This document shows positions 20,870-30,656 of a stretch of 32,740 bases of DNA, piece after piece. The number at the start of each line of letters is the position of its first letter. The stretch's first letter is position 1. Both the position numbers and the translations under genes were made by a program. Source of the DNA: Ettlia oleoabundans. Lineage: Eukaryota; Chlorophyta; Chlorophyceae; Chlamydomonadales. The notes beneath the pieces are model-generated. The model was not told the origin of the DNA. It made no database searches and saw only the letters and a list, made by a program, of their open reading frames with translations. Location: assembly GCA_019693395.1 (NCBI GenBank), contig JAAMXP010004321.1, positions 1 through 32,740 on the forward strand, given 5' to 3'.

Positions 20870-23772
20870 TACAGCTAGTCAGCCAGGGAGGCAACAGCTG
20901 TCGACGGGTTGGCAAAGTGGCCACGCAACAATATTCCTTCCCTGGCAAGCTCCTTCCCTGGCAAGCTCGGTGGATGCCGGTGTGCTACCTCAACCTGTTA
21001 GTTGACAGCCCAAACAATATAATCCCTCCCCATATGAACAAACCCAATCTGCTCCTTGTTGGACAGACAAACTAACTCAAGCTAAATTTCGTTGTAGTGC
21101 TGCTTTCACTTTCAAGTGCATGTCTTCAGCCCAGTTCTGCTGCTCCCATTTGAGCACAAGTGGTCGATCGATCCTCTATTTATGTGATGCCTTGCCAAGT
21201 CTGCCACACATGGCCTTTGTATCTGCCAACTCGCCCCACCACCTCGCCGACCTGACATCTGTGCATTCAACTGGGCTGCCCGTGTGGTTCCTGCTCCGAC
21301 ACATCAGTGTACCATAAGTAGGACCTTGAGCTCTACGCCATCTTCCCCGGCGGTCATTATGTCGAACTTTTTCAGTTAAAGGGGGGGGGATTTGGGAATT
21401 CCAATTGCGGAATATTGATTGCATGCAGTAACCACTTTTGCTTGCGTATAGCTTGATAAGGACATGCAGTGAGCCATGGCCGCAGAGTAAGACGGGCTGA
21501 AGCCACAGCAGAAGGGTTATGTAGCAACTAGATCCCATACGCGCCATTCCTGCACTCTGCACCTGTGTGTTTGCCTGTCAACAGCATCTTTGCACCTGAT
21601 GCACAGTGCTGCATGGTTACATTTACAACCCATTGCCTGGGAAACTACAACATAAAACGCATGCGTCGGGAAAGCTTGCTATATATGCCCGACCGGCAAG
21701 TGTGCGCATGCCTCCAAGAGGGCGGCAGACGAGGCTCTGTCGGAAAACTAAATGGCAGGACATTAATGGCGCCAGTCGGCAACCTGAGGTGAACAAAAGC
21801 TTTCATTTCAGGTAGCATAATCTTGTACACATTTGCAGACACAGCCAATATTGCATGCTTTTCAGATGGTCCAGTTATTGTGGAAGCAGCCAGCATATTT
21901 TAGGGCACATCCCATGCCATGCTTTGCGTTTGTCAATTGGCGAAATGGACCATGAACAGGATGCTGTTGCCGCCCTTGCTGCACAACCGCATTTGACTGC
22001 CAGGCTATTCTGCCGCTGTGGCAGCTGTCACATACATCGTGCCGCAGAGCAGGCGAGAGTAGCAGGGGCGTCCGGCGGGGTCCAGGCCAGTACGCTTATT
22101 AACAGGTGCTGCAGTGCAGGGCAGCAACCAGCACATGTTGAACATTGCCTTGCTAAGCCAACCATGCCGTCCTTTCTGCAAACTGCCGGCATATCAATGC
22201 TGCCCATCTCTTCAATGATCAGCATCGTATGCAGCGCCCCACCTCCCAGCACAGCCTCCTGCATCAATCCCTGTGCCTGCGGCCTCCTGACCGCCTGCTC
22301 TGAATCGCCATCTAAATTGCTCGCCAGATCCTGCAGGCAGCGTTTGGCGGTACAAAGCGGCATGGCAATGCATCTGCGCTACTATGCACAGGGGAGCAGC
22401 ATTGCCGGGAGGGGAGGGTGAGACAGCTTCTGATGTCCGTGTGCAGGGCTGGCTGCTGCGCCATTCTACTGCTCACGTTCGTAGAAGGCAACCCAAAATG
22501 GTCCAGCAGAGAGATGATGCCGCTAGAATCTGCCAGCAGGTCAAGAGACAGGCGGCTGCCGTCAGCTGCGGCAAATGCTGGTGCAAAGGGTGCCTCTGCG
22601 GTGGGCTGTGTAGCTGCCAAGGCGGGGCCTGCACATCGCGGGAGAGCGTGTGAACCAAAACTAGCTAGGTATGCTGTCTTTTGTTACACAATGCATGTAC
22701 GGGATGCCTTGCTGACCTAAGACCTGGTCATATGTGCCAGAGTGGCTTTGGGAACGCCCCGTGGGTACCCACCAGTGCCCTGTCGGCTGTCTTATCTACC
22801 TGCGGTGAAGAGGCCCAGCCGCACCGCGGCCAGCCCTCCCACAAGCCAACATGCCAGCTTGTTATTGTAAGGGACGCGCTTTAGACAATCGCCGTCCTGC
22901 AGCAGGCAATAAGGATTGGCCATTCTGTTGAGGCGTACAAGCCGGGAGTCCGGGAGGCCAACGCTGGTGCCGCCTAGCGGCAAGCGATGTTGTAGGGGTT
23001 GCACTCTTCCCGATTGGATCCCTGCGCCAGTTCGACTCATTCTGATGTCTCGCTGGTAGCGTTGCGCAAGCGACACGTTCACTACAGCGCAGCAGCGAAC
23101 TTCCAAACCCTCCGACCCTTCGCCGACAGACTGATGGAGTCCCATAAACCCAAGCCGCATGGCACTCACGGTCGTGCAACGCACGCACAAGCGCTTCCGG
23201 AATGAGGAGGGTGTTGCCGTGATGGTACACGACGTGGTGCAGTGAGCACTCAAGGCCACCATTCAGGCGCGACTGGGCTGCGGCGTTGCAAGGGTGTTTG
23301 AAGAGAGTTTATCGGCACTGCCGAGGCGACAAACGAACGGTGATCACGAAAGCGGATTGCAGACAACACCAAACATGTTTCCAATCAGTCCAGGCTGGGG
23401 AAGAAAGGTGCCAACAGTCAGGGTAGGTTTGACTGGCTGCTCAGCTGTAGTTGGACAAGCTGCTGGAACTACAGTGACAAAATACTGGAACTTTGGAGTG
23501 TTGGGAGGGCCCATGAGCCTGATGCTACGTGTCGAACAATCATCGCAGGGTTGCCACCTGATGCAGGCGCCAAGGACCCCACAAGCCTTGCTGCCCACTT
23601 GACTGAAGTCTTCAAACAGGATGCTTGCAAGCGGTCACAGCAGCAGTGTTTAACTGAAAGGTTTTATGTCAATCATTCGTATTGAAGGATGAGATGCGAC
23701 TATTTGTAGTGAAAGATGTGGTCGCTCAGCGGGCATGCAGTCCACCCCCCTGAGCCTGCAGATGAGGGTCCA
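20870..23772. other. 2.9-kb stretch without a confident gene; weak minus-strand exon candidates
   Basis: The largest gap in the window. On the minus strand I see three exon-like pieces. (a) Ending at a gtgagt donor at 23169: LNGGLECSLHHVVYHHGN and TLLIPEALVRALHD. (b) 22605-22477: RLSLDLLADSSGIISLLDHF, ending at a gtgagc donor. (c) From 22330 after ctgcag: LMQEAVLGGGALHTMLIIEE. Pieces b and c join in phase 0, and a can join to b in phase 1 through an acceptor near 22636, though the intron would be long. No start, stop or family could be fixed. A G9 tract lies at 21381-21389 and a 15-bp direct repeat at 20937-20966. Everything else looks non-coding. Confidence 0.3.
20937..20966. repeat. Short tandem duplication, 15-bp unit
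   Basis: The unit ttccctggcaagctc occurs twice back to back, just after the CBM20 gene stop, in the 3' UTR region. It looks like a simple replication-slippage duplication. Confidence 0.7.
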
Positions 23773-25754
23773 TCATCCCTGACTGCGGGGGCGCTGGCGC
23801 TCCTTATTTCTCCTCGCCAAGCGCACTGTACACCTTCTACGAGCATTGAACTGCCAACCAGGCTTGCATTTCAAGCACCTCTGATTAACGCCACACACGG
23901 CGCATCTGCGCATCTTGGCTCGCAAGCAGGCGCTGACGCACTGCGCCAGTGGTGGGCGGGGGTGGGGATGGGTGGAGGGGCTAGGGGGTGGCGGGCCTCT
24001 GTTGTAAGACGACTGACCAGGCAGATTTAATGCGGTTTGTTCCGCATACGCCCCTTGCCAGCGTCCATTCAGTTGGCTTGTCTGACAGTTCATGACAGGC
24101 AGGGCCTGCTCCTCTGCCTTCCTTGTCCCCTCACCCCGTCCAGGCCTTTCTTGCCGAACTGTCATTGCACACACAAGGCAGCCCTATAAGAACCCACCCA
24201 CCCGTTCCTCTGGCAGCCTGGCGACTCACCCTCCTGAGCGTCGCATCATAACGAATGGGGTGCCGTGCCATAACCTGGCCATAGTTGGGGCGAGTGTAGC
24301 ACGCCGTACACTGCCCACCGCTACATGTGTTGCACCAGTCATCGCCTGTGGCCAGCTGGCAATCGCTGCGCACCAGGTTCTTGCCATAGAGGCTCTGGTA
24401 GTTGGGGGTCATGTAAAAACCAGGGCTATACCAACAGACCACGAAGGAGCCCATGCGTGGGCATCTGGTGAACCCGCAGCCCAGGTGAGACGTCTCCGCC
24501 CACAACACTGCATGGGAACAGGGCACGGCACAGCATAGCAAGCTTGCTCTCATGCATGGCCTTGTGCTATCCTATCGGTGGAGTCCAGCAATGGGTGGCT
24601 GATGCGGTAGGCACTGGGGAAATGCTTAGCGCCATAACTGCCATGGTGCCATGCATGGGCTCACTCACGGTTGATCAGGTGGCCAATGGGCATGTCAGCC
24701 TCTCTGCTGGTGCCAGGAACGTCAAAATTGTAGTTCTGCAGCGGTGGACAAAGCACGAGGGTTGCCAGGCAGGTGTGCCATTGATTACCCAGCTATTCCT
24801 GAGCAGTTGGTTCATGAAGCGTGGGCGCCCTGCCCTGTCTTCCGTAGTTTTGTGGAAGTTATGCACGTGTATACAAAGGCCACACAAGGGGAGAGGAAGG
24901 AGCACCCAGGCTGAGAGGAACAGCACCAGTCTGCCTCTGCTGCGGAAGCCTCACCGTGACCTCCTGGTACAATGCCCAGGCGGCATATGAGCACACATCC
25001 ATGCCGTTCATGGGAAACTTCACGTGGGCAGGCTGGCTCATCTGCAGTATTGGGAGGCGGCAAATCATATGGCACCTAGCGGGTGTCCATTAGCAGCATT
25101 GACAGTTTGGCTGAGACCTGGCTCAACACAACAGGGTAGTCCCAAACAGTAATTCAGGACAGCCTGCAGAACCAATACATCTCCCAGGCCTTCCCGCCAC
25201 CATCATTGATCCCACAGCTCACCATGCTCTCGCCGTTGCCCTGCAGACCTCTGCCAATGGTATGCTGCCACGTGCAGCCATCTGCATGAAACTGTGCTTT
25301 CCTCGCCAGTTGAGCATCCCATACTAGGCGCTTGACTGTGCCAGTGGAGCTGCGGGATAGCATCGCATGGGAGTTGGGACTGAGTTGCAGAAATGCCATG
25401 GCCTGAGAGGCGCCAATTGGTGACCTTGCAAGGTGACCCCACGTGGCATGCACTTGAGCCTCCACCACAACGCCCAGAACACACACACTGCTCATATGAA
25501 GCAGCTAAGCTCACTTGTGCTTAGCTCTGAGGTGGTTGTGCATCGCCAGAACTCCTTTCATTGGGTCGGGGCAGCCCTGCCCTGCAGCGGCACAAAACCC
25601 ATGTGAATGACCGCCATCCCCGTGACTGTCGGGCTGATGCCGACTGCCCAGTCGCTCTCACACTTTGCTCACCTGCTACAGACGATCCGAGCACTTGCAT
25701 CAGTATAAGCGTCTCGAGAATGGTGCGGCAGGCATGACTCGTCCGCGATTGCAT
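23773..25754 (-). CDS. Secreted CAP-superfamily (PR-1/CRISP-like) protein with Cys-rich tail
   Basis: Exons (minus): 25754-25673, 25581-25515, ~25424-25223, 25041-24955, 24735-24669, 24507-24230, 23940-23773; joined frame 316 aa. The N-terminus (TILETLILMQVLGSSVAG) looks like a signal peptide. CAP-domain blocks follow in family order: MKGVLAMHNHLRAKH (the HN.hR motif), LVWDAQLARKAQFHADGC, GNGESM in place of GENL, YAAWALYQEV, MPIGHLINLLWAETSHLGCG (the GHxTQxVW..t..GCg motif) and FVVCWYSPGFY (CxYxPxGN). The central His of the metal/lipid pocket is kept in IGHL. The tail has about a dozen Cys (CNTCSGGQCTACY; CAVCGVNQRCLKC), like a CRISP/EGF-type extension, and ends basic. The start of exon 3 is the least certain boundary: 25402 fits only if the previous donor is also changed. 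CAP proteins are secreted and act in defence, sterol binding or wall processes. Confidence 0.85.
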
Positions 25755-26112
25755 GCGTCAGATCTTCGCGCTACACCCCCCTACTTCCAGCTCCGACAAC
25801 AAGCACGCAGCACGATGAGCGTAATGAAGGGCTCCGAAAAATTCCTGGCTCGGAAGACGCCAGAACATAGTGGCATGGGGCACCGAGTCAGCCCAGCAGG
25901 CACAGCATGTTCAAGTCAACAGCATGTTCCCCAGGGAGAGCAGAGCTCCGCCTAAAAGTTAGGCACGAGATGCTCTTAGCATCAAGGCAACTCCATGCGG
26001 CTTCTCGATGACACAAGCGGTCGTTTGTGAGGTTTGTCGGGTGATAAAAGGCGCTGCTGTGGAGGCCACCTCCGCGAGTAAAACGGACATCAAATCAGTA
26101 GAAAAGCTACCT
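25755..26112. other. Intergenic region between tandem minus-strand genes
   Basis: 358 bp holding the 5' region of the CAP gene and the 3' UTR of the MFS gene. No TGTAA on the minus strand, RNA gene or repeat was found. Confidence 0.4.
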
Positions 26113-28739
26113 TCAAGGGAGCAAAGGCTGCCGCAAGTCGTCCTTGCATTCTCCTCCCCCATCCACTTCCCTCCAACGCTGGCGCTGCCACTGCTGCTGC
26201 TGCTGCAGCCGGGCAAGCCGCTTGCCAGCCGGCACGCAGATGCCGTCGGGCACGTAAGCCAGGAGGAAGAACAGCGGCACAAAGGCAACGGTCTTAATGC
26301 CGGCAGTTACGAGAAAGGTGCGGCGGAAGCCGATGATTTCTATGAGGAACCCGCCCAGGGCTGCGCTGCCGCTCCAGCTGAAGGAGCGAACGCTGTCCAC
26401 CGCATTCACTTTGCCGCGGTGGCGGCGGGGCACAAAGTCCATCAGCACTGCGCAGGGTAGCAGCAGCGGGACAAGGAACGGCCAGCTGTCAGCTGCAAAG
26501 AATTGCACGCATCTTGCAGGGTAAGTGAAGAAAGCACATATGGGAGCACAGCAACTTGCAAAGAGGTGTCTCAGGGCACAGGCGCATCAGGAAGCGAGCA
26601 CAGCACAAGGCTCCACCATGTCCAAGGCTGCTCATATCAGCTGCCTGCCACCCTCACCTGAGCGCATGAGCGGGCGGGTGGCGTTGGCCACTGCCGCTCG
26701 CAGGAGGTGCACTGCCATGAGCAGGTTGCGTGCTGAGGCTGTGTTGGTGGGCAGGTAGGCCATGGTCACCATAAGCACGATGTCCAGACAGCGGGTGAAC
26801 AGGCTGCATGGGGACAGCATGTAGGGTTCAGTGCTTGGCCTGTGGCTCAAGGGAAAGCAGCATATAGAGCCGAAGGCAGAAGGGAATGTGGTTGGCAGCA
26901 TGATTGAAAGGATTAATGGCAACAATATTTGCGGGAAGAGCACGCGCAACAGGCCCGGTCGCACCACATACCTGATCTGCACCCTGCCGACCACCTTGGA
27001 CAATGGCTGGCAGGCCAGCGAGGCCGCACAGACCCCCAGGGGCGATAGCGCGCCGAGCAAGGACACCATGGCGGGAGACATGCTGACAGCTTGGAAAAAA
27101 TACATGCCAAAGAACTTGATGGTCATGCCTACAACAGTGAGGCCGTGAAGAACGATGGGGGCGTCAAGAGGTGGACAGGTAGAGGGGGATCTGGGTGCTG
27201 ATACTCAGCCAGACACCACCAAAGCAGCGAGAAGTTTGGTGGCCAAGCAGAACCAGCAGTACGCAGCGCAGTGTGAAGAAGCCACCTGATGCGAAAGCTC
27301 CGATGAAATCTGAAACAGAAATGAGAAGTGTGACCACCAGCCCAGCTGGCAGGGCGCTGCAGCAGCTTAGCTTCTCTGCCTCTACCTCACTCTCCGCTAG
27401 GTCAGGATCTGACAAGCTGGTTATAGGATCCCGCGAAGCAGCAGCCACGGCCTGCTGTTGCCCATATCTATCACTGGCTGCTGTTTCTGCATGCACTGCA
27501 AACACCGAATCGTCAGGCTGGCCGCTTTGTTGTTGTGGTGCCGCTGTCAATAACATCAATGCTGGTCCTGCTGGTGAAGTGCCATTGGCGGCACTGCTGC
27601 TGCTTTGACTAACGCTCCCTACGGCGGTGGTGGGAAGCAGCGGTTCACATGCATGGCTGCCCTGCTCCTGCTGCTGCTGCGGTTGCTGCTGGCACTGCCC
27701 ACGAGTGTGGGGCAGCAGTGCCTTGTCATCGTCAAACATGCACATGAGAAGGAGCGGTGCTACCATCAGCAGCACCCCACTGAGCAACACCAAGCGGCAG
27801 GCGTCCACCTCCCAGCGGTTGCCCAAGTGGTGGAATAGCGCAAGGGAGAGCCAGGGGCCAAAGCTGCTGGCCAGCACTGTTATTGCGTACTTGTGGGTGT
27901 ACAGTCCGCTGCAAAATGTGAAGTGCAAGAGACGCGCGAATGAGGGGCGCATGAGCATAAAATGGCGGACCACTCTCGAAACAAGGAGAAAGCCCAAAGC
28001 AGTAGGGCTTTGTGGTCCCCGTTCCATCCTACTCGCCAGCCCCTCACCTGCGCCCCTCCTGGATGCTGTCGGCAAATATTGCCTCCAAGGCCGCAGAGTA
28101 CATGCCTCGGTAGCAGCCCAGCAGCGCCATTGCAGCACCCAGGATCCACACTGTGGGGCGTGAGGCGAGCGCATAGGCCAGCACAGCCCCCGCCACAGCA
28201 CCCACCGCTGCACCGGCACGTAGCAGAGCATCGCGGCGATGTTGGTCGGCTATGTAACCTGCTGGGAGGGCTGCCAGCATCTGGAGCACACCATTGATGC
28301 CCTGCATTCTAAGGAGCAGCTACGTGTAGCACCAAGATAGGACGAGCATTGATGCATTACGTTTGCCGAGGCCAGGTAGCACAACATCCCACCCACCTGG
28401 ACGACGCCAACTGTCACATTGGACTGCGTCAGAAGGAACAGCAATGCGGACAGGGCATCCCCAGAACGCACTGAGGCCGACAAATTCTCCCACAAGCTCC
28501 ACCACAGCGCAAGCTGCAAGGTAGATGGGTCACCAACTGCAGTTGAAGCACACAACAGACCTGCACCGGCACCAGTGGTGTGTGGTGCCGCCCGGAACCT
28601 GCTCTCTTTCAAGGGCCATTACTTATGCGGGTCCAACCACATTCTGCTGAACTTCAGCCTGCAGCACCCGGCCTTCGTCTACCTTTACATTATGGTTCAT
28701 TGCTTGTTCACGCCCTGGTGCACGTCCTGGCCGGAGCAT
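26113..28739 (-). CDS. Major facilitator superfamily transporter
   Basis: Exons (minus): 28739-28683 (tentative), 28513-28397, 28301-28048, 27908-27286, 27128-26972, 26803-26658, 26492-26113; phases match, about 577 aa. TM1-2 carry LSALLFLLTQSNVTVGVVQG and INGVLQMLAALPAGYIADQH followed by RRD, the MFS loop 2-3 signature (GyiaDr.rRd). Further hydrophobic segments: VGAVAGAVLAYALA, ILGAAMALLGCYRGMY, VLLSGVLLMVAPLLLMCM, MTIKFFGMYFFQAVSM, VSLLGALSPLGVCAASLA, LDIVLMVTMAYL, WPFLVPLLLPCAVLMDFV and TAGIKTVAFVPLFFLLAYV. Between the two halves lies a ~120-residue polar loop with Gln and Ser runs, unusually long. A second loop 8-9 motif occurs at MDFVPRRHRGKVNAVDSVRS. The C-terminus is Gln/Arg-rich and cytosolic. 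The substrate is unknown. The short first exon (MLRPGRAPGREQAMNHNVK) fits phase 0 but has no conserved feature. Confidence 0.85.
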
Positions 28740-28951
28740 CAGTCGGTTCCCCCGGTGCACCAACTGAGTAACAGATGCCTGCAACACGGCTTGTGCGCAA
28801 GAGCAGCCAGGTCGGAAGGCACAGCAGATCGCAGCACGGTCGAGAGAGCTCGCCTTGAGCAGGTAAAAGCATGGTTTGCGCATTGGTTAGAAAATTGACA
28901 TTACCACTGAACGTGATTGATACAGCCAGACATCAGCTTATTCCATACACC
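28740..28951. promoter_or_regulatory. Probable bidirectional promoter, MFS transporter / rubredoxin
   Basis: About 212 bp between the tentative MFS start and the rubredoxin ATG, which are divergent. No motif recognised; if the MFS first exon is elsewhere, the gap changes. Confidence 0.35.
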
Positions 28952-29959
28952 ATGGCGTGTTCGGCATTGGCGGCCAACTTGGCCCCCCGGTCTGCACGGC
29001 TTGCGAGCAGGGCTTTTTCAGCCGGAAGACCCGTGCAGGTCGGTAGTGGGCGGCGTCAGAGGGCACGCGACCCTTTGAGAGTGGTGGTGCCACGGCAGTA
29101 TGACGCCAGCCTATCTTGTTGCCGCCAGCCAGTGAGGCAGCCAAGCAACAAGAACATTGTAGCGCAAACCTCTTGCCAAAGTTTTGCAAAGTGATGATGC
29201 AACCAATAGCCAAGCGCAAAACACCTTCCATGACCTTGCCATGCAGGTGCGGCCTGCCCTCCCCCGCCGCCGAGCGCCCGCCCAGCTGAACGTGTTTGCA
29301 CGTGCGGCCTCAAAACAGCAACAGAAGGCGGCCTACATCTGCGTCGACTGCGGCTACATCTACGATGGATTAGAAGGGCCCTTTGAGAAGCTATCCAGCA
29401 GCTACAGGTGGGCGTCCTTGCGTGCGTGTGTTAACTTGCACTTCCACTAGGCTCCATGGTTGTCCACACATTTTCCACAGCAGGATTCCCTGGTTTCCAT
29501 GCCAATCGGACTGTAAGAAATCCATGGAATCACCCCAGCATTTTGCTGTCAGCCCGCAACAGGCGGGAAACACCGCGCCTGGAGAGCTTGCTGCACTATG
29601 GAACTTCACTCGAAGCTACGCGCTTGTTTCAGTGCAACAAAATGCAGAAAACTGATGTGGGTGTTATGGGGGGGGTGCTATCTCTCACCCGTTCCCCTGG
29701 AAACTAAATCCTTGCATACATGTCATGTAGGTGCCCCGTCTGCAATGCACCAAAACGCCGGTTCAAGCCTTATGCTGGCGCAGCCGGGCGCAATGACTCA
29801 AAAAGCATGAATGCACGGTGGCAGAAGCTGCAGAGCGGGGGAGGGCTGGCGGAAGGGGGCAGTGGCAGCGGCGACAACAGCGCCCTGCTGATCGGTCTGG
29901 TGGCAGGCGCGGTGGCACTGGCCGGTGTGTACTTTTACCTGTCCAGTGTGTACAACTGA
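28952..29959 (+). CDS. RBD1: Chloroplast membrane-anchored rubredoxin (RBD1/RubA type)
   Basis: Exons: 28952-29038, 29247-29407, 29731-29959, phases 0 and 2, giving 158 aa. The first ~55 residues (MACSALAANLAPRSARLASR and on) are Ala/Ser/Arg-rich without acidic residues, a transit peptide by composition. The rubredoxin domain has both Cys pairs: AAYICVDCGYIYDGLEGPFE and SYRCPVCNAPKRRFKPY, the C-x2-C...C-x2-C iron site. The PFEKLSSSY spacing with CPVCNAPKRRF is typical of the plastid/cyanobacterial RubA/RBD1 group. The C-terminus is one hydrophobic anchor (ALLIGLVAGAVALAGVYFYL) ending five residues later. Known RBD1 proteins sit in the thylakoid and help assemble photosystem II by electron transfer; the same role is inferred here. 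Intron 2 contains a G8 tract at 29668-29675. Confidence 0.95.
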
Positions 29960-30656
29960 TGTACCGCTGAATGGTAAGCGCTTGTCTGGCAGCTGAGCTG
30001 AGGCGGCATGGCAGCCGTGCCAGAGACAGTGTGATGGAGCAGCAAGCAGCAGCACCTCCTTCTGCCAGGACACAGTGTTGACGTACTCTTGAGAGGCAAA
30101 CCGCTGCAGAAGTTGCATCCCATTTCATTTGTGCTTCGCTTATGATGCTGTCCTGAGTGCCGCTGTTGATGCAGCCTACTGTTTACTACGTTTTCCTGTT
30201 ACGCATCTGCCTGCCATGTAACCAACTGTGACAGGCCTAATGCAGCAGACGTCTTGCTCGCTCACTTGCGCTGGTTAGCTATGGGCCAAGCAGCCCTAGA
30301 GCTCCTCCCGTCCATATATGCCGCAAGTTTTCAAGGTATGACCGATTGCGCACAGGAACGCCAAGGCCGGCTACCCTATTGGTGCCTTGTACGTGAAAGC
30401 AGCCTTACAGTGCAGTCACTGCTGCTCTCTGTTTGTATTTTCCTTGCCCTCCAGCTCGCCGGCGCTGCCGGGTTTGGATAAAGAATGCTGCAAGCCGAAC
30501 ATGCCATGATATTCAAACCTGTAAACACGCATGAATATAATGATATCATGCAAGCCGGTAGATGGATGTCACAATAACTTTGCTTCAGCGCTAACACGGT
30601 AATGCAAGGCAGCGGACGGCCAGCAGCAACCCAGCAGCAGCAGCCGCTGTTCGCTC
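29960..30656. other. Convergent 3' intergenic region with poly(A) signal candidates
   Basis: About 700 bp shared by the 3' ends of the rubredoxin (+) and WD40 (-) genes. It contains TGTAA at 30217-30221 (plus) and TTACA at 30405-30409 (TGTAA on minus), each about 250 nt past the nearest stop, plus an AT-rich patch near 30530-30550. The longer open frames here lack conserved features and are taken as chance. Confidence 0.4.
30217..30221 (+). terminator. TGTAA polyadenylation signal candidate, rubredoxin gene
   Basis: Green-algal consensus TGTAA, 258 nt after the rubredoxin stop, the only plus-strand copy I noticed before the convergent gene. Confidence 0.4.

Noticed and set aside
22792..23262. 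156-codon minus-strand frame with ATG
   Set aside because: Longest frame in the gap, but Arg/Cys/Leu-rich with no motif, and it competes with a better-looking exon in another frame; not enough to call a gene.
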